Positions 22,368 to 33,611 of a stretch of DNA of 64,000 nt are shown piece by piece. Each line of letters opens with the position of its first letter. Positions within the stretch are counted from its first letter, which is position 1. The notes beneath the pieces are model-generated. The model searched no databases. It worked only from the letters and a program-made list of their open reading frames with translations, and was not told the DNA's origin. This stretch comes from Neurospora intermedia (lineage: Eukaryota; Ascomycota; Sordariomycetes; Sordariales; Sordariaceae), in contig BTPP01000004.1 in NCBI GenBank assembly GCA_037102815.1, positions 1,426,001 through 1,490,000 of the forward strand, given 5' to 3'. The translations under genes and the position numbers were made by a program.

Positions 22368-23351
22368 CCTTTTTATACTGCGTCATCAAGTATCCAGAAC
22401 CCAAGCATAAGTCCCTCATGTTTTCAGTCGCAGATTGAAATTGGGGCTCTTTTGCTTTCTTTGCTTTTTAAACTACATAGCACTGCCCCCGGGCTTCGCC
22501 CCGATGGACATTCGTAGTGCAGCAGAGCCTCGAGAAACCAACCCGGATTTGAGAATCCCATAAGCTCGATCAATTAGGTAGGTAGAACTAGGTACCTAAG
22601 TATGTAAGCATGAAGACGGAAAGGTTTCCAAGGCGAGATGGAAGCAAGCAAGCACCGAGAAATCGAGTTCACCGAGGTACCGCACCGGTATTTACCTACC
22701 TAGGAGGCTTGGAGACAAGCAACTGAAGCAGTTGATTGATGTACGTCACACAAAGATCGCCGAAAGGACGGAGTGTTTGAGAAAAAACATGGCAATTGTA
22801 CCCTGTATAAGTACTTGGCGCGAACTGCAAACTGTGATAATTCTCTCACTGTGAATTGAACTTCTCCCTCTCTCACTGCGAGCTTGAGGCTGTAGTGGCA
22901 TGGTGCGGTATGGTAAATGCCCCCTTCTTTGCTTTGCTTTGCTCTGCTTTGATCTGCTCTGCCCTGCTCGCTGCTGACACACAAGCGCGCGTAGCCGAGA
23001 GTTTAAAGCCAACGAAGCCTGTGAAGAAGAGTTCGGCAAGACCGCAAGTTGCGTGGGAGTAAACAAATGGAAAGTTACGGGTACCGATGGTTATAGTTTG
23101 TATAGAGTATGCATGTTCCATTGCTTCATTGCTTTTTGTGTAGTATAGTATGTACACTAAAAGGTAAAGATAATCTGGGAAAGGGTTTGTTTGGTGGAAA
23201 TGTACGCAGTAGTGTAATTGAGGACAAACTGAATTTCAGGGGTTGGTACGTAGAGTACACCAGAGAGGATATTCCAGAAATAGATATACGTCAGGTAGTT
23301 TCCGTTTTTTTGCGCTTTTCATTCATTGAGGAAACTGGAAGGGTTGTTGGT

Positions 23352-23374
23352 TGGGTCGGGTCGGGTCGGGTCGG
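23352..23374. repeat. (GGGTC)n microsatellite
   Basis: About four to five GGGTC units in intergenic DNA. Confidence 0.85.
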
Positions 23375-25282
23375 TGATGGACGGCCAGGATGCTGATGCT
23401 GATGGGAAGGGAAGGGAAGAAACACCACGGTGTCGGCGATTTGGACACCGTCTTGATCTTGAAAGAGTGAGTGGGGCATTGATTGGTATTGGGATTGGCT
23501 TGGGCGTGGCGGGGTGTTCGGGCGAGGACTGTTCGGGGTCTTGACGATTTGAACCCCGGATCGGGGAGTGAAGGATTCCCGCGTAGATGACAAAACATTT
23601 GTTCTGCGCAGTATGTATGTCTTCGGTTGTAATTCAAAACGAGCGAACGCCGCCGTATTCAGTTTATTGACTGTTCATAATAGGAAATCAACAGCCGTGA
23701 ACGGCAGTGATGAACTGCCAGATTCGTAAATCCCAAGTATACAATACTCCCATTATAGTCATGTTCCCTGTCCAATATCTTTCTTCGTTACTATAGGACA
23801 CTCAACCTCCCGCAAGCACGATATACTATGTAAGAAGCTGCGGGTAGGCGATCGATAATGTTAATCTTCGTGGCATTGCTGCTGCCGCCGCACAGTTTTC
23901 CCACGGTGGTGGTGGATAAAACACCGTGGATAGAGAGACAAGGTTTGTTTGGAAGTCTGGAGTCAAATTTCACAAATTTCCGGATCGATCCGCTCGCTGG
24001 AGGCGATTGCGATTGCGATTGCGGAGGGCAGGTAGGATACCTACAACTACTTATTCTCCTGTCCCTTGATCGTAGATAGGTACCCTTAGTACACGTGTAG
24101 TATCAAGCCTTGGGATAAATCTTATGCCAGGCTTGTTGGTGAAAGCACTCGTCGTCTGTGAACTTGTAGCACTAAGTAGCACATGGCCGTCCCGCAGTTC
24201 ACGGGCGGCTCACGGCCCACGGGGGTCCAACAATCCCGTCCCCCGATCCGTGGGTATTGGATCCGGAGCCGGTTCTACCTAGGACCACTCGCGTGCGGCG
24301 TGCGAGTGACGAATGGCGTGCAGACAAAGCTCGCGGAATGCGGACTCGCAGCGAGTGCGTTTATGTGTTACACTACAAAGTGAAAGCATGGCAAGCTAAC
24401 AGGTACGTGTCCTATGTATAAGTACAGGTCCCTGTTCTAAGAAGGGCAAGTCGAGGGGAATGCAACGTCAGCATATGTACCCCTTTTTTGGCGTCTCTTC
24501 GTTGCAGTCAAAGGGAGGGGAGCGGCGGGTGGAGCATACAGATTGCATATTCAAGAATGGAAACAGCCTAGAGGTATGTAGGAAGTTGCAAGTGGAAGGG
24601 ACGGAAAAGGGGGTCATGCAGAATCAAACTAATACACTAGAGGAGGAGTCCGTTCCATTGTTTCTCTGCATGCAATTCATTAATGGAACACTCAGGAACT
24701 TGAACTAGATCCGTCACCATGATACATTCAAACGGTCCATAGGCATTTCCCGTTGCCACCTAGAGGTAAGTACTTGCCAGGCGTGCTGAGGTGGATAGTG
24801 GAGAGTGGAGTACCCATCTGGCGGCATTGGACGGCCATGTCGATTGAGACCAAACGGCTAGCCAGGTAGAGGTACTTATCAAGGCGGGAGTGACATGCGC
24901 ATAGCATTGCGTTTTGACAGTTGACAAGCCTTGATACTATTTCAACTTTAAGATTCACAGGTTGGAACATATGCAGCCAGCTTCAGTCCAATCCATTGGA
25001 CCAAAACACCAAGGTTTCTCCAGTTGCGAGTCAAATATAGTCTGCTGTTGCAATCAGGAAAAAAAAGGGTTCAAGTCTCGAACACACCAAGCACAATGCA
25101 AGGAAGCACGCCTGCGGACGACGGTGTTGACCGCTGGGTGGCCTTACTAACAAACTCAAAGTCGCTGCTGCATGCAACATGCGCTAAAAGCTACATGTTC
25201 TTAGATGGTCAGCCCAGGGATCTCAGCAGCGTCAGGACCCTGCCAGCGATGGCGCCTGCTTGCACTAGACTAGTCGAGGTGC

Positions 25283-25307
25283 GTGTGGTGGTGGTGGTGG
25301 TGGTGGG
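25283..25307. repeat. (GTG)n microsatellite
   Basis: About eight GTG units at the left border of the pyrimidine-rich leader that precedes mrn1. Confidence 0.85.
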
Positions 25308-26724
25308 CAATTAAACTGGCCCTGCCGAGCCAGACCATTTCGGGCTCATGGGGCCATTTGTTAACGTTGGAGAAGCAGAAAGCACATCCACCTCTACCTC
25401 CCTTGGTCCCCATCCATCAGCCAGAAAGCACCAATCACGTCCGTCTGTTCCTGGACTTTAATCCATTCAGTCGCTTTCTTACCCCCATCAGAGTCTCCTC
25501 TTCTTTTCCAGTCTGTCTCTTCCCCTTTGCACCCTGTCGCCTTTTGCTGGTCTTTTTACCCTTCAGGATTTCCTTTTTTACCTCTTGGATTGATCACCTC
25601 CCTCGCTTCCGTCGTCAATCCTCTTCCTCCTCCTCCTCCTTTTTTCCCCGTCCCTTCCCCCTCTTTGGCCCTCCCTGGAACATCGATAGTCTCTTCCGTT
25701 CTTAGTTGTGGCTTTCCTTCTTCCAATTGCCCATTGCGCAAGGAGAGACCGCTTCTTCAGTCTTCCACTTTTGGGGCCTACAGCCTTGCAAAACCCAACC
25801 GAGGTCTCGATCCACTCCTCATTCAGGTTCTTTTGCAAAGCTTTGCTCAATCTTCCTTCGACAAACACTCGTTGCCAAGTACCGTCTTGCTAATTACACC
25901 CTTACAACCCTTTCAATTCTTCCCCACGGGACGAAACGAACCCCCCCGACACGACCGCAGACGGACCTTGCTAGCTTTCATCCCGACTGACAAGCCAAGT
26001 CCCAATCTCCGTTCTCGACTCGATTCCCCCCGGTTCGCTTCTTCTGCCACGGTGTGAAGATTCACCATCTCGCCTTTAACTCGACATTCGCTTGAAGAGA
26101 GAAAAAGAAAAAAAGAGAGAGAAACAGGGTCAAATACATATAAACGTCACGTTGGTCGATTACGATAGCGATATTTAATAGCTCTATACAAAATCTTCCT
26201 TTGTTCGGCTTCGACACGCTAGGATCGATTCCCTCCACATCGACCAACCCCTTTCGGCCCCCCCTGCCGCGAAGCAATTGTCTTTGCTCCAAAGAGACAA
26301 GAACAAAACCAATCCGGCCGCGGTCACCCTCGAGCTCTCCCGGCTGCCTTGGCACTCGACCGTTTCTTTCTCTGAATCCGGCTTGCCTCTTTGCTTCTGT
26401 TCTGTCGACGTCCAGTTTCCTGGCTTCGACAATACATAACCGCGACACTTCGAATACCTTTTGTTTCGGCAGCGTTGTGGAGCATCACAGTGACAGGTTT
26501 TGGACAAATCTGTCCGCCATCTCGAAACACCGTGTATACTTACCCAGCAGTCATACTCTTTTGTCGAGTTTTGGCCGCACTTTCTTGTACAACGACGGGT
26601 ACATTCCATCGCGTGTATATTCTTCTCCGGTTGTGCCTTTACCAAGGGGCACGTTTAATCCTTCAAGACGGCGGTTCTATCTCACCTTTCTCGGGACTCC
26701 TCTGTCCCGGCGCACTTCCTCGGG

Positions 26725-29118
26725 ATGCAAGACTACTCGGGCCACCAGGGTGGGCACAACGGCCACAACGGCCAGGGCCGCTTCGGCCATGCCTCCAAGC
26801 CTTCCAATAGCGACACCGGCTTCTCCCACGGTGCCTTCACTTCCAACATCTCCGGCTTCGCCGAAAGACACCCCCGCCGCGGCAACATTCCTTCGATTAA
26901 TACGCAGCCCATGCAGCAGCAGAACTCCCACCACAACGTCAATGGCCAAGACCTGACCAGCCCCGGTACCGCCTTCGACATGCAGTTCACTCCTTTGCTG
27001 CCCTCTACCCTTCTCGTCGGTAGCCCCTTCCAGCCGGGCACCCCCGCTGGCTTCGCTAGCCCCCAATTCCAGAGCATTCCTGCCTTCCAGCAGCAACAGC
27101 AGCAGCAGGGTTACCAGTCGCAGAACGGCGCCGCCAGCCCGGTCCAGCAACACATCTCCCCCCAGATGTACCAGCCCATCGTTTCACCCTCCGCTTACGG
27201 CGCGCCTCAGTTCTACGCCCCTCAGTCGCCCACGGGTTCTTACAACAACATGGCGCAGATGCAGATGCCTGTCCAGCCGCAGTCTCCGGTCAACATGGGC
27301 CCCGGCATGGTGACCGGTACCAGCCGTACCGTTTACCTCGGCAACATCCCCCCCGACACCTCTGCTGAGGAGATCCTTGGACATGTTCGTAGCGGTCAGA
27401 TCGAGTCCGTGCGGTTGCTCCCGGACAAGAACTGCGCTTTCATTTCTTTCTTGGACGCGAGCTCCGCTACGCATTTCCACTCTGATGCCATCTTGAAAAA
27501 GCTCTGCATCAAGGGGCAGGATATCAAGATTGGCTGGGGCAAACCTTCACAGGTTCCTACCTCGGTCGCTCTCGCTGTTCAGCAGTCTGGAGCCTCTCGC
27601 AACGTTTACCTTGGCAACCTGTCTGAGGAGGTCACTGAGGAGGAGCTGCGTGAGGATCTTGGAAAGTTCGGTGCCATTGACACCGTCAAGATTGTGAAGG
27701 AGAAGAACATTGCCTTTGTGCACTTCTTGTCCATTGCCAATGCTATCAAGGCCGTTGCCCAGCTTCCCCAGGAGCCAAAGTGGGCGGCTCCGCGTCGTGT
27801 GTACTATGGCAAGGACAGATGCGCCTACGTCTCCAAGACCCAGCAGCAGAACGCCGCTCAGTACCTTGGCATCTCGCCGGGTTATGCGCACATGCTTAGT
27901 GGTGCGGATCGTGATTTGATTTCTAGCGCCCTGGCTCAGCAGTCCGTCGCTGCCGCCGCCGTCGCCACCACCGCTGGCGGTCTTAACAACCTTGGAAACC
28001 GCACCATCTACCTCGGCAACATCCACCCCGAGACTACTATCGAGGAGATTTGCAATGTCGTCCGCGGAGGTCTGTTGCATCACATTCGCTACATCCCCGA
28101 CAAGCACATCTGCTTCGTTACCTTCATCGACCCTACTGCGGCTGCTTCCTTCTTCGCCTTGAGTAACCTCCAGGGCTTGATGATTCACAACCGCCGGCTG
28201 AAGATTGGCTGGGGCAAGCACTCCGGTGCCCTCCCTCCTGCCATCGCTTTGGCCGTCAGTGGTGGCGCTTCTCGTAATGTCTACATCGGCAACCTCGACG
28301 AGACGTGGACTGAAGAGCGCTTGAGGCAGGACTTCTCCGAGTATGGCGAGATCGAGCTCGTCAACACGCTTCGTGAGAAGAGTTGTGCGTTTGTGAACTT
28401 TACGAACATCGCCAATGCCATCAAAGCCATTGAGGCTGTCCGCAGCAAGGAGGAGTACAGGAAGTTCAAGGTCAATTTTGGCAAGGACCGCTGCGGCAAC
28501 CCGCCTCGTCAGATGCAGCAGCAGAACAACTCCCGTGACAACCAGGTTCCCTCGCCTCAGGTGAACGGTGCCAGCCAGAACGGAAACTCGCCTACTTCCA
28601 ACGGTGCCCCGGGTCTCCCTGCCCTGTTCAGTCAGCACAACCCGTTGACCATGTACCTTAACCACGTCAGTCAGCAGGCTCAGCATCACCAGCAGGCCCA
28701 CCAGCAGTCTCTTGCTCCTTACCAGGCCGCCCTCTTCGGCACCGCTTCGTCGTCACCCAACGAGCAGTCCGGCATGAGCCTCGAGGTTCCTCAGGGTCCT
28801 TCCATGTCCGGCCACCAGCAGTCTGCCAGCATCTCGAACGTCAACGGCTTCATGTCCAACGGCTCTGGAGCCCCCACGATGAACGGTCTGCTTGCTCCCG
28901 GACGATCTTCACATAACCGGGCTGTGAGCTTGCCCGTCCTTGCCCCTGGCTTCGAGAACGGTGGTACCAGCCCGAACAGCCTTCATGGTAGCAATGAGGG
29001 TAACGGTGAAAGGCGTGGGCATCAATACCAGGCCAGCTACGGCGGTATGGGTGCCGGATTTGGCTTGGCCATTCAGGGAAACCTCAACCAGTGGGTTGAG
29101 GAGGAGGTCGCTAACTAA
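26725..29118 (+). CDS. mrn1: Four-RRM RNA-binding protein of the Mrn1/Nrd1 family
   Basis: Cytoplasmic mRNA-binding regulator; in fission yeast Nrd1 represses differentiation genes and in budding yeast Mrn1 binds 3' UTR motifs. Single exon, 797 residues. The N-terminal 200 residues are Gln/Asn/Pro/Ser rich and probably disordered (a Q run lies near residues 118-124). Four RRMs follow, each opened by an RNP2 (TVYLGNIPP, NVYLGNLSE, TIYLGNIHP, NVYIGNLDE): about 201-275, 293-365, 427-502 and 518-592. RNP1-like strands are CAFISF, IAFVHF, ICFVTF and CAFVNF. RRMs 1 and 3 are each followed by a matching IGWGK linker, so the array looks like a duplicated RRM pair. The tail is Gln/Ser/Asn rich. The long leader upstream hints at translational control. 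Confidence 0.92.
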   Translation: MQDYSGHQGGHNGHNGQGRFGHASKPSNSDTGFSHGAFTSNISGFAERHPRRGNIPSINTQPMQQQNSHHNVNGQDLTSPGTAFDMQFTPLLPSTLLVGSPFQPGTPAGFASPQFQSIPAFQQQQQQQGYQSQNGAASPVQQHISPQMYQPIVSPSAYGAPQFYAPQSPTGSYNNMAQMQMPVQPQSPVNMGPGMVTGTSRTVYLGNIPPDTSAEEILGHVRSGQIESVRLLPDKNCAFISFLDASSATHFHSDAILKKLCIKGQDIKIGWGKPSQVPTSVALAVQQSGASRNVYLGNLSEEVTEEELREDLGKFGAIDTVKIVKEKNIAFVHFLSIANAIKAVAQLPQEPKWAAPRRVYYGKDRCAYVSKTQQQNAAQYLGISPGYAHMLSGADRDLISSALAQQSVAAAAVATTAGGLNNLGNRTIYLGNIHPETTIEEICNVVRGGLLHHIRYIPDKHICFVTFIDPTAAASFFALSNLQGLMIHNRRLKIGWGKHSGALPPAIALAVSGGASRNVYIGNLDETWTEERLRQDFSEYGEIELVNTLREKSCAFVNFTNIANAIKAIEAVRSKEEYRKFKVNFGKDRCGNPPRQMQQQNNSRDNQVPSPQVNGASQNGNSPTSNGAPGLPALFSQHNPLTMYLNHVSQQAQHHQQAHQQSLAPYQAALFGTASSSPNEQSGMSLEVPQGPSMSGHQQSASISNVNGFMSNGSGAPTMNGLLAPGRSSHNRAVSLPVLAPGFENGGTSPNSLHGSNEGNGERRGHQYQASYGGMGAGFGLAIQGNLNQWVEEEVAN

Positions 29119-31005
29119 GATCTCTCACGTCAATGTTGATGTGATACAAACTTTTGAAGCTTCTCGAATCGATCAGTAGGGTAATATAACGGAGGGTGGG
29201 GAGTTGTGTTGTTCATTCGCAGCGAGAGACTACATGATTAAGCATTTGGGATCAGCGACAAAGGGACAATACATGCCAACGGATAGGCAGGTAGGCAGGC
29301 AGGCAGGCGGTTTTTGTTACACTTGCAACAACAAATGAATGAGCTAGGATGTGGTTGTGTATACGAATCGTTCGCGAGCCATTTACGAAAGATTTCTGCA
29401 AGGAAAGGCAAAGGAGGGGATGAATGGGTTTCTGAAAGAAAATGAAAGATTGAAATATCCTGTTGTAATTTTTCTCTTCGTTCCATTCATGTTTTTGGTC
29501 CTTTTTTTGTTCTTTTTTCTACCTTACTTATACTTGCTTCGTTGTTCATGTTATGTTTTTTTGGTGGACTGGGTTTTACAAGCCACAGAAGCGGAAGTCT
29601 ATATGAAGAAGGAATCATCACACACGTTCATCATCATCATCATCATCATTACACAAAGCTGCTGTTCTGCTTTGCTTTGCTTTGCTTTGCTCTGCGTCAT
29701 GGAGGCCGCCTTGCTTGGTACTACACTCTCTGTCTGTCCCCGTTATGACACTTTTGACGATCTCGCCATGTTTTGTCTTGTCGTCGGTGTTGTGGTTTAT
29801 AGTGCTATGGACTTGCTTACAGCGGTTGACGTATCTTCTCGAGTCTTTCCCATTTCCTCTCGCTTCAGGCTTACTCAGCCTTTCTCATTGGAGGGGATAG
29901 CGGAGAGTCACCGAGACCTATGTGGACAGTAGTGGTTGGGTTGGGTTGGCTACGGTGTAAGCGTGGTTGGTTAAGAGTAAAGGTAGTTGTGCTCAGGTTA
30001 CTTACTTAGTATCTCGCTAGGTCTGTAGTCTAGGGTGTGGGAAAAGATGAGAGTAGAAGAGCGCACAGTGGGAAAACGGGCGGGTAGAGGTAGTTGTAAT
30101 TCTAGTAGTAGTTGAAGTAGTTGTTGTGATTGGGTGTGCATCATGCGAGGATATGGACTGCCTGACCGACTTACTAGCTAGGTTGGTATATCAGATCTCA
30201 ACAGGTCGGGAAAATGGGTCTGTAGCAGGTCGACAGAGGTCATGAAATAGTTACTGAAGAGAGTGTGTGTGTCATGTAGGACTGGCTCGAGACTGGCTAC
30301 CTGGTATAAACCTAGACCACTCAACAGAAGAATAACACGCTCAAACTCTGCGAATTGTATGACCAGCGGATACGCCTTTGTCTTGATGTTCCAAACACAC
30401 GCGCGCACACAAGTGCAAAAGGGGATTGAGGATTGGAGAGCAGAAATCTATTGGTCGCTTATTTTCTTTTCTTTTTATATATGTATCTTTCTTTCAAGTC
30501 CACAGTTTCCTTCTACCATCTCTTTTTTCTTTCTTTCTTTCTTTCTTCTTATCATTTCCCCTCTGTCCCTCCTATTCTTTCTTTCTTTTTCCCTTCTGCT
30601 ACTTGAAAGGTCCATTATCATTATCATTACCATTCGTTTACCAATTGATTGCTCGTTAGTTTTGGTTCTGTTTTTTTTTTTTTTTTTTTTTTTTCTTTCT
30701 TAAAAATCTTCTGGTCAACGACGCTATTTCCCCCTCTATCCACCTGTTAGGGGTAGAGTTCTAAACAATACCTAACCTAACCTAACCAACCCGTGATGAG
30801 ATCGCCTCAAAAGACTTGTAATTTTTTTTTTTTTTTTTTTTTTTTTTGGTACCTCCTCCTCTAAGTAGGTAGGTAAGAGAAAGATCTCTTGGAAACGTTC
30901 GTTGAAAAGTCTCTTTCTTTCTTCTTCTTCTATTTCTATATCCCTCCCTTCGTTTTCGTCCTGCCTGCCGACTCTCAGCTTGCGTTGAAGACACAACTCA
31001 TATAT
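29119..31005. other. Convergent intergenic region between mrn1 and the acid phosphatase
   Basis: About 1.9 kb holding both 3' UTRs. It is rich in simple sequence: GGCA units at about 29285-29308, (ATC)n at 29625-29650, TTTGC units at 29670-29690, TTTC-rich DNA at 30460-30600, T24 at 30671-30694, three CCTAA units at about 30770-30786 and T26 at 30822-30847. No gene is supported. Confidence 0.5.
30671..30847. repeat. Two long T tracts (T24 and T26)
   Basis: T24 (30671-30694) and T26 (30822-30847) flank a short segment with CCTAA repeats, downstream of the acid phosphatase gene. Confidence 0.85.
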
Positions 31006-32836
31006 TCAAGGATGACCAGCCCACTCCGGCTCACTGCCGCTAGGAGGCATAGCCGGCTGGCCCAAGTTCATTCGGCACTGCTGCTTCCAATCTTGGGGAG
31101 TGAATTTGTCGACTATTGATTTGAAGGCGGACTGTTTATGTGGTGTTAGCATTTTGTTTTGTCTTGGTTTCCTCCGCTGTAACACAAATGGTGCAACAGC
31201 TTGGCAGGGGTAGAACACTGGAAATAAGGGGTCCAAATAATAAAGGGTGCAGGTCCATGTTACACAAACAAACTCAATCAGAAAGAGTTCGGGGAAATGC
31301 GGGAAAAGGATAAGGGATAAAATGATGACCTACCAAAGTGCAAAATGATTCGTCCCCCTCCAAATGGTTCCCAGGCGTCTTGCATCCCGGAATCGTCACC
31401 GGCTCGTCATTGTACCGCATGCGAACGTAGTAGCCGTCCAGCTTGGATTTTTCGGACTGTGTCAGGTACTCGGAGGATTTCCTGCCGATGCCCGACCCCG
31501 GAGAGTTCTTATTCCGACCAGCGCTGCCGGGGAACATGGACTCCCACCAGCCACGCTTGGCGGGGGGTGTTACTGCAGAAATTTGGTCTGCAGGAGAGGA
31601 GCTACTACTATCCGCCTTACGGAATAACTCAATAGCAATGTGGCTAGTAAACGGAGGCCAGCTGCTGCTGTCGTACGCGCCTAGGCTGGAGAGCATTCCC
31701 GCCAACGTGGTGTCGTGGCACCCCGACAGACCGAACTTGATGCCAGGGCCGGAGGGGTCGGAGGTGGCTGATTCGGTGTTGACGGGATGTGATGAAGAAT
31801 GTGTGTGCTCAGCGCGGCTGACCATCCGTTCAACAATGTCGCCCAATAACCCACCGATTCCCAACATGCGATACTCGCGCGACTCGTTGAAACCCGCGAA
31901 CCACTCATCACTGGCAATTCTCTCCAGGAGCTTGCGAGCCTTGTGGTCATAAAATTCCTGTGGAAGCCGGGTTTCCGGACCATGCGCCAGACTGGCGTTC
32001 ACGGTGTCCATGATGCCCGACAGACGCGGCCTCGAGTCGACGGCAACGCGCGGGCTGTTAGCCGGCATCCACTTGCCGTAGACTTTGTTCAGGTACTCCA
32101 TCTCCTCGGAGGTGTTCCACCTGTCTGCCGCGCGCTGGGCAAACGCCCGCGAGAGCGCCGCAAACCGGCGGCAGTTGCCATCGTTGGGGTAGAGCGTCTC
32201 GTCTCCCGGGCCCCGGGTCACCACGGTGGGCACGGGAAACTTGCCCGTCTTTGGATCGGCTTCGCGCGTGGAGGGCGGGTACAAGGCCTGGAAGGCCTGG
32301 TGCATGGACTCGAGCGCGCGGGGCACGTTAGTCGACCGCAGGTAGAAGTCGTCGGTGGAGCTGATGGTTTCAGGCAGAAAGCCGAGCCGGTCGACGTAGA
32401 GCTTGCGGAGGCGCATGCCGAGGCGCGAGGTGGACTGGCGGCCTAGGTCCGTCAGGGCGCCAAAGTCGCAGATATCGTCGATTTCGTGGCCGGGCCCCTT
32501 GGCTACCACGGGCTCATCCTTGTGGCCAAAGGTCTCGAGACGGCGCTTCCATTCGACCGTGTGGAAGGAGGGCTTTCCGGTTGTTGTTGTTGTTGGCATT
32601 GCCAGGTCCTTGGGTCTGTTCTCGCCGTTGTAGTCGAGCATTATCGACCTCAGCTGGCGGACGCTGGCGCAGTAGGGCCAGAAGGGCTTGAGACCGGCGT
32701 TCTGGAAGCGGGCGGTTACGGGGGTACGTTCGCCATGGCGCATGAGGATCTGGACCTGTTGGAGTTGGAGGTTGGATGGGTAGAGCTTCTTGAGCTCATC
32801 GTCCGTGTATGGAGGACGGGGAGTGAGAGAGGTCAT
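31006..32836 (-). CDS. Histidine acid phosphatase family protein
   Basis: Branch-2 histidine phosphatase that hydrolyses phosphomonoesters through a phosphohistidine intermediate; substrate unknown. CDS complement(join(31006..31131,31334..32836)), 542 residues. The catalytic motif RHGERTP is at residues 33-39 and the proton-donor pair His374-Asp375 sits in SGCHDTTLAG, so the active site is complete. The 202-nt intron (GTAGGT, branch GCTAAC, CAG) restores a conserved end starting SAFKSIVDKFTPQDW. No signal peptide is present, so it is probably intracellular or membrane-associated rather than a secreted phytase-type enzyme; it most resembles the ACPL2/PXYLP1-like group. A Ser-rich insert lies near residues 343-362 and another disordered block near 405-445. 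Confidence 0.9.
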
Positions 32837-33611
32837 GGTGAAAGAAGGCTAGGAGGTCGTTCCAAGGTATGAGTCGTATAGGTGTAGCAGAAGGCGGCCG
32901 AGACCGGGCATGAGAGGATGTTTATGGATGGAGGCCTAATAAGAGGTAACAAAGCCAAGGTAGGGAAGACGGGGGTGGATGGATGTTCTTATAGGATTTA
33001 GAGTTACAGTCGATCCGAGTCACGACCCATCATGGTGAGTCGACAAGTTGATGTTGATAGGTGAATAGGTGGCTGGCTGGCCGAGTAGGTGAAGAGAACC
33101 AAGACCTGCGTCGTGGCGTGCGCCCACATTCAAACCTAGGTCGTTGTTGGGGTTCTGCCTGTCTGTCCGCATCGAGTAATGAATTACACGGGACGAGAGA
33201 GGTAAACATTGCTAATTCGGCTGCTGGAAGACAGAGCCAATGACGTACCAACAGCAACTCGCAAGGAGACCCCAACCTGAACAATGCGATTGTCCAGAGA
33301 AGGAACACGGGCGTAACCCCAACCCTTTGAACTGGGATCTCAACGCCGTGGTGGGGGATTCCGACATTTGTGGGGATTCCTCCACATCGGCGAGGGGAAG
33401 GGTCCCGCAACAAGGTCCGCTTCCCCCAGAAATTCCACCGTCCGACCCCATCCATCCACCGCGTCTCCCGTCTCCGTCTCCGCGCCACGGGGCCACCCCC
33501 TCTCCTCCACTTGCCTCTACTTCTCCATCTTCTGTCAACGACGTGTCCACTCCTTCACCAACCCAGGACGACATCATCAAGGTGCTCCCACTTCGTTGTT
33601 TGCGACAGACC
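32837..33611. promoter_or_regulatory. Divergent promoter region between the acid phosphatase and PPR genes
   Basis: About 775 bp between two start codons. An ATG at 33240 is in frame with the PPR gene and could extend it by 124 residues, but that part is Pro/Ser rich and unlike a targeting sequence. No other element is certain. Confidence 0.4.

Larger units (their letters stand above)
21357..26724. other. Gene-poor region of about 5.4 kb upstream of mrn1
   Basis: The left part is the AsnRS 3' UTR. Then come the T74 homopolymer (22294-22367), a (GGGTC)n run at 23352-23374, a GC-rich island at about 24181-24370, a (GTG)n run at 25283-25307 and, from about 25400 to 26720, pyrimidine-rich sequence that is probably promoter and long 5' leader of mrn1. 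No ORF here has recognisable motifs. Confidence 0.5.

Noticed and set aside
23520-23600. tRNA or 5S rRNA-like pieces (GGTTCAAATC and CGCGGGAATCC on the minus strand)
   Set aside because: The T-stem does not pair and neither an acceptor stem nor an A box can be placed; the 5S start and interior are missing.
27547-28701. 384-codon minus-strand open frame
   Set aside because: Shadow of the mrn1 coding sequence; the plus strand carries four clear RRM domains.
30766-30787. Telomere-like CCTAA repeats
   Set aside because: Only about three units, of CCTAA and not the CCCTAA telomere unit, next to ordinary genes; a microsatellite is enough to explain it.
33240-33611. N-terminal extension of the PPR protein from ATG 33240
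   Set aside because: The extra 124 residues are Pro/Ser/acid rich with no targeting character, while ATG 33612 begins a good mitochondrial presequence. Kept only as an alternative start.
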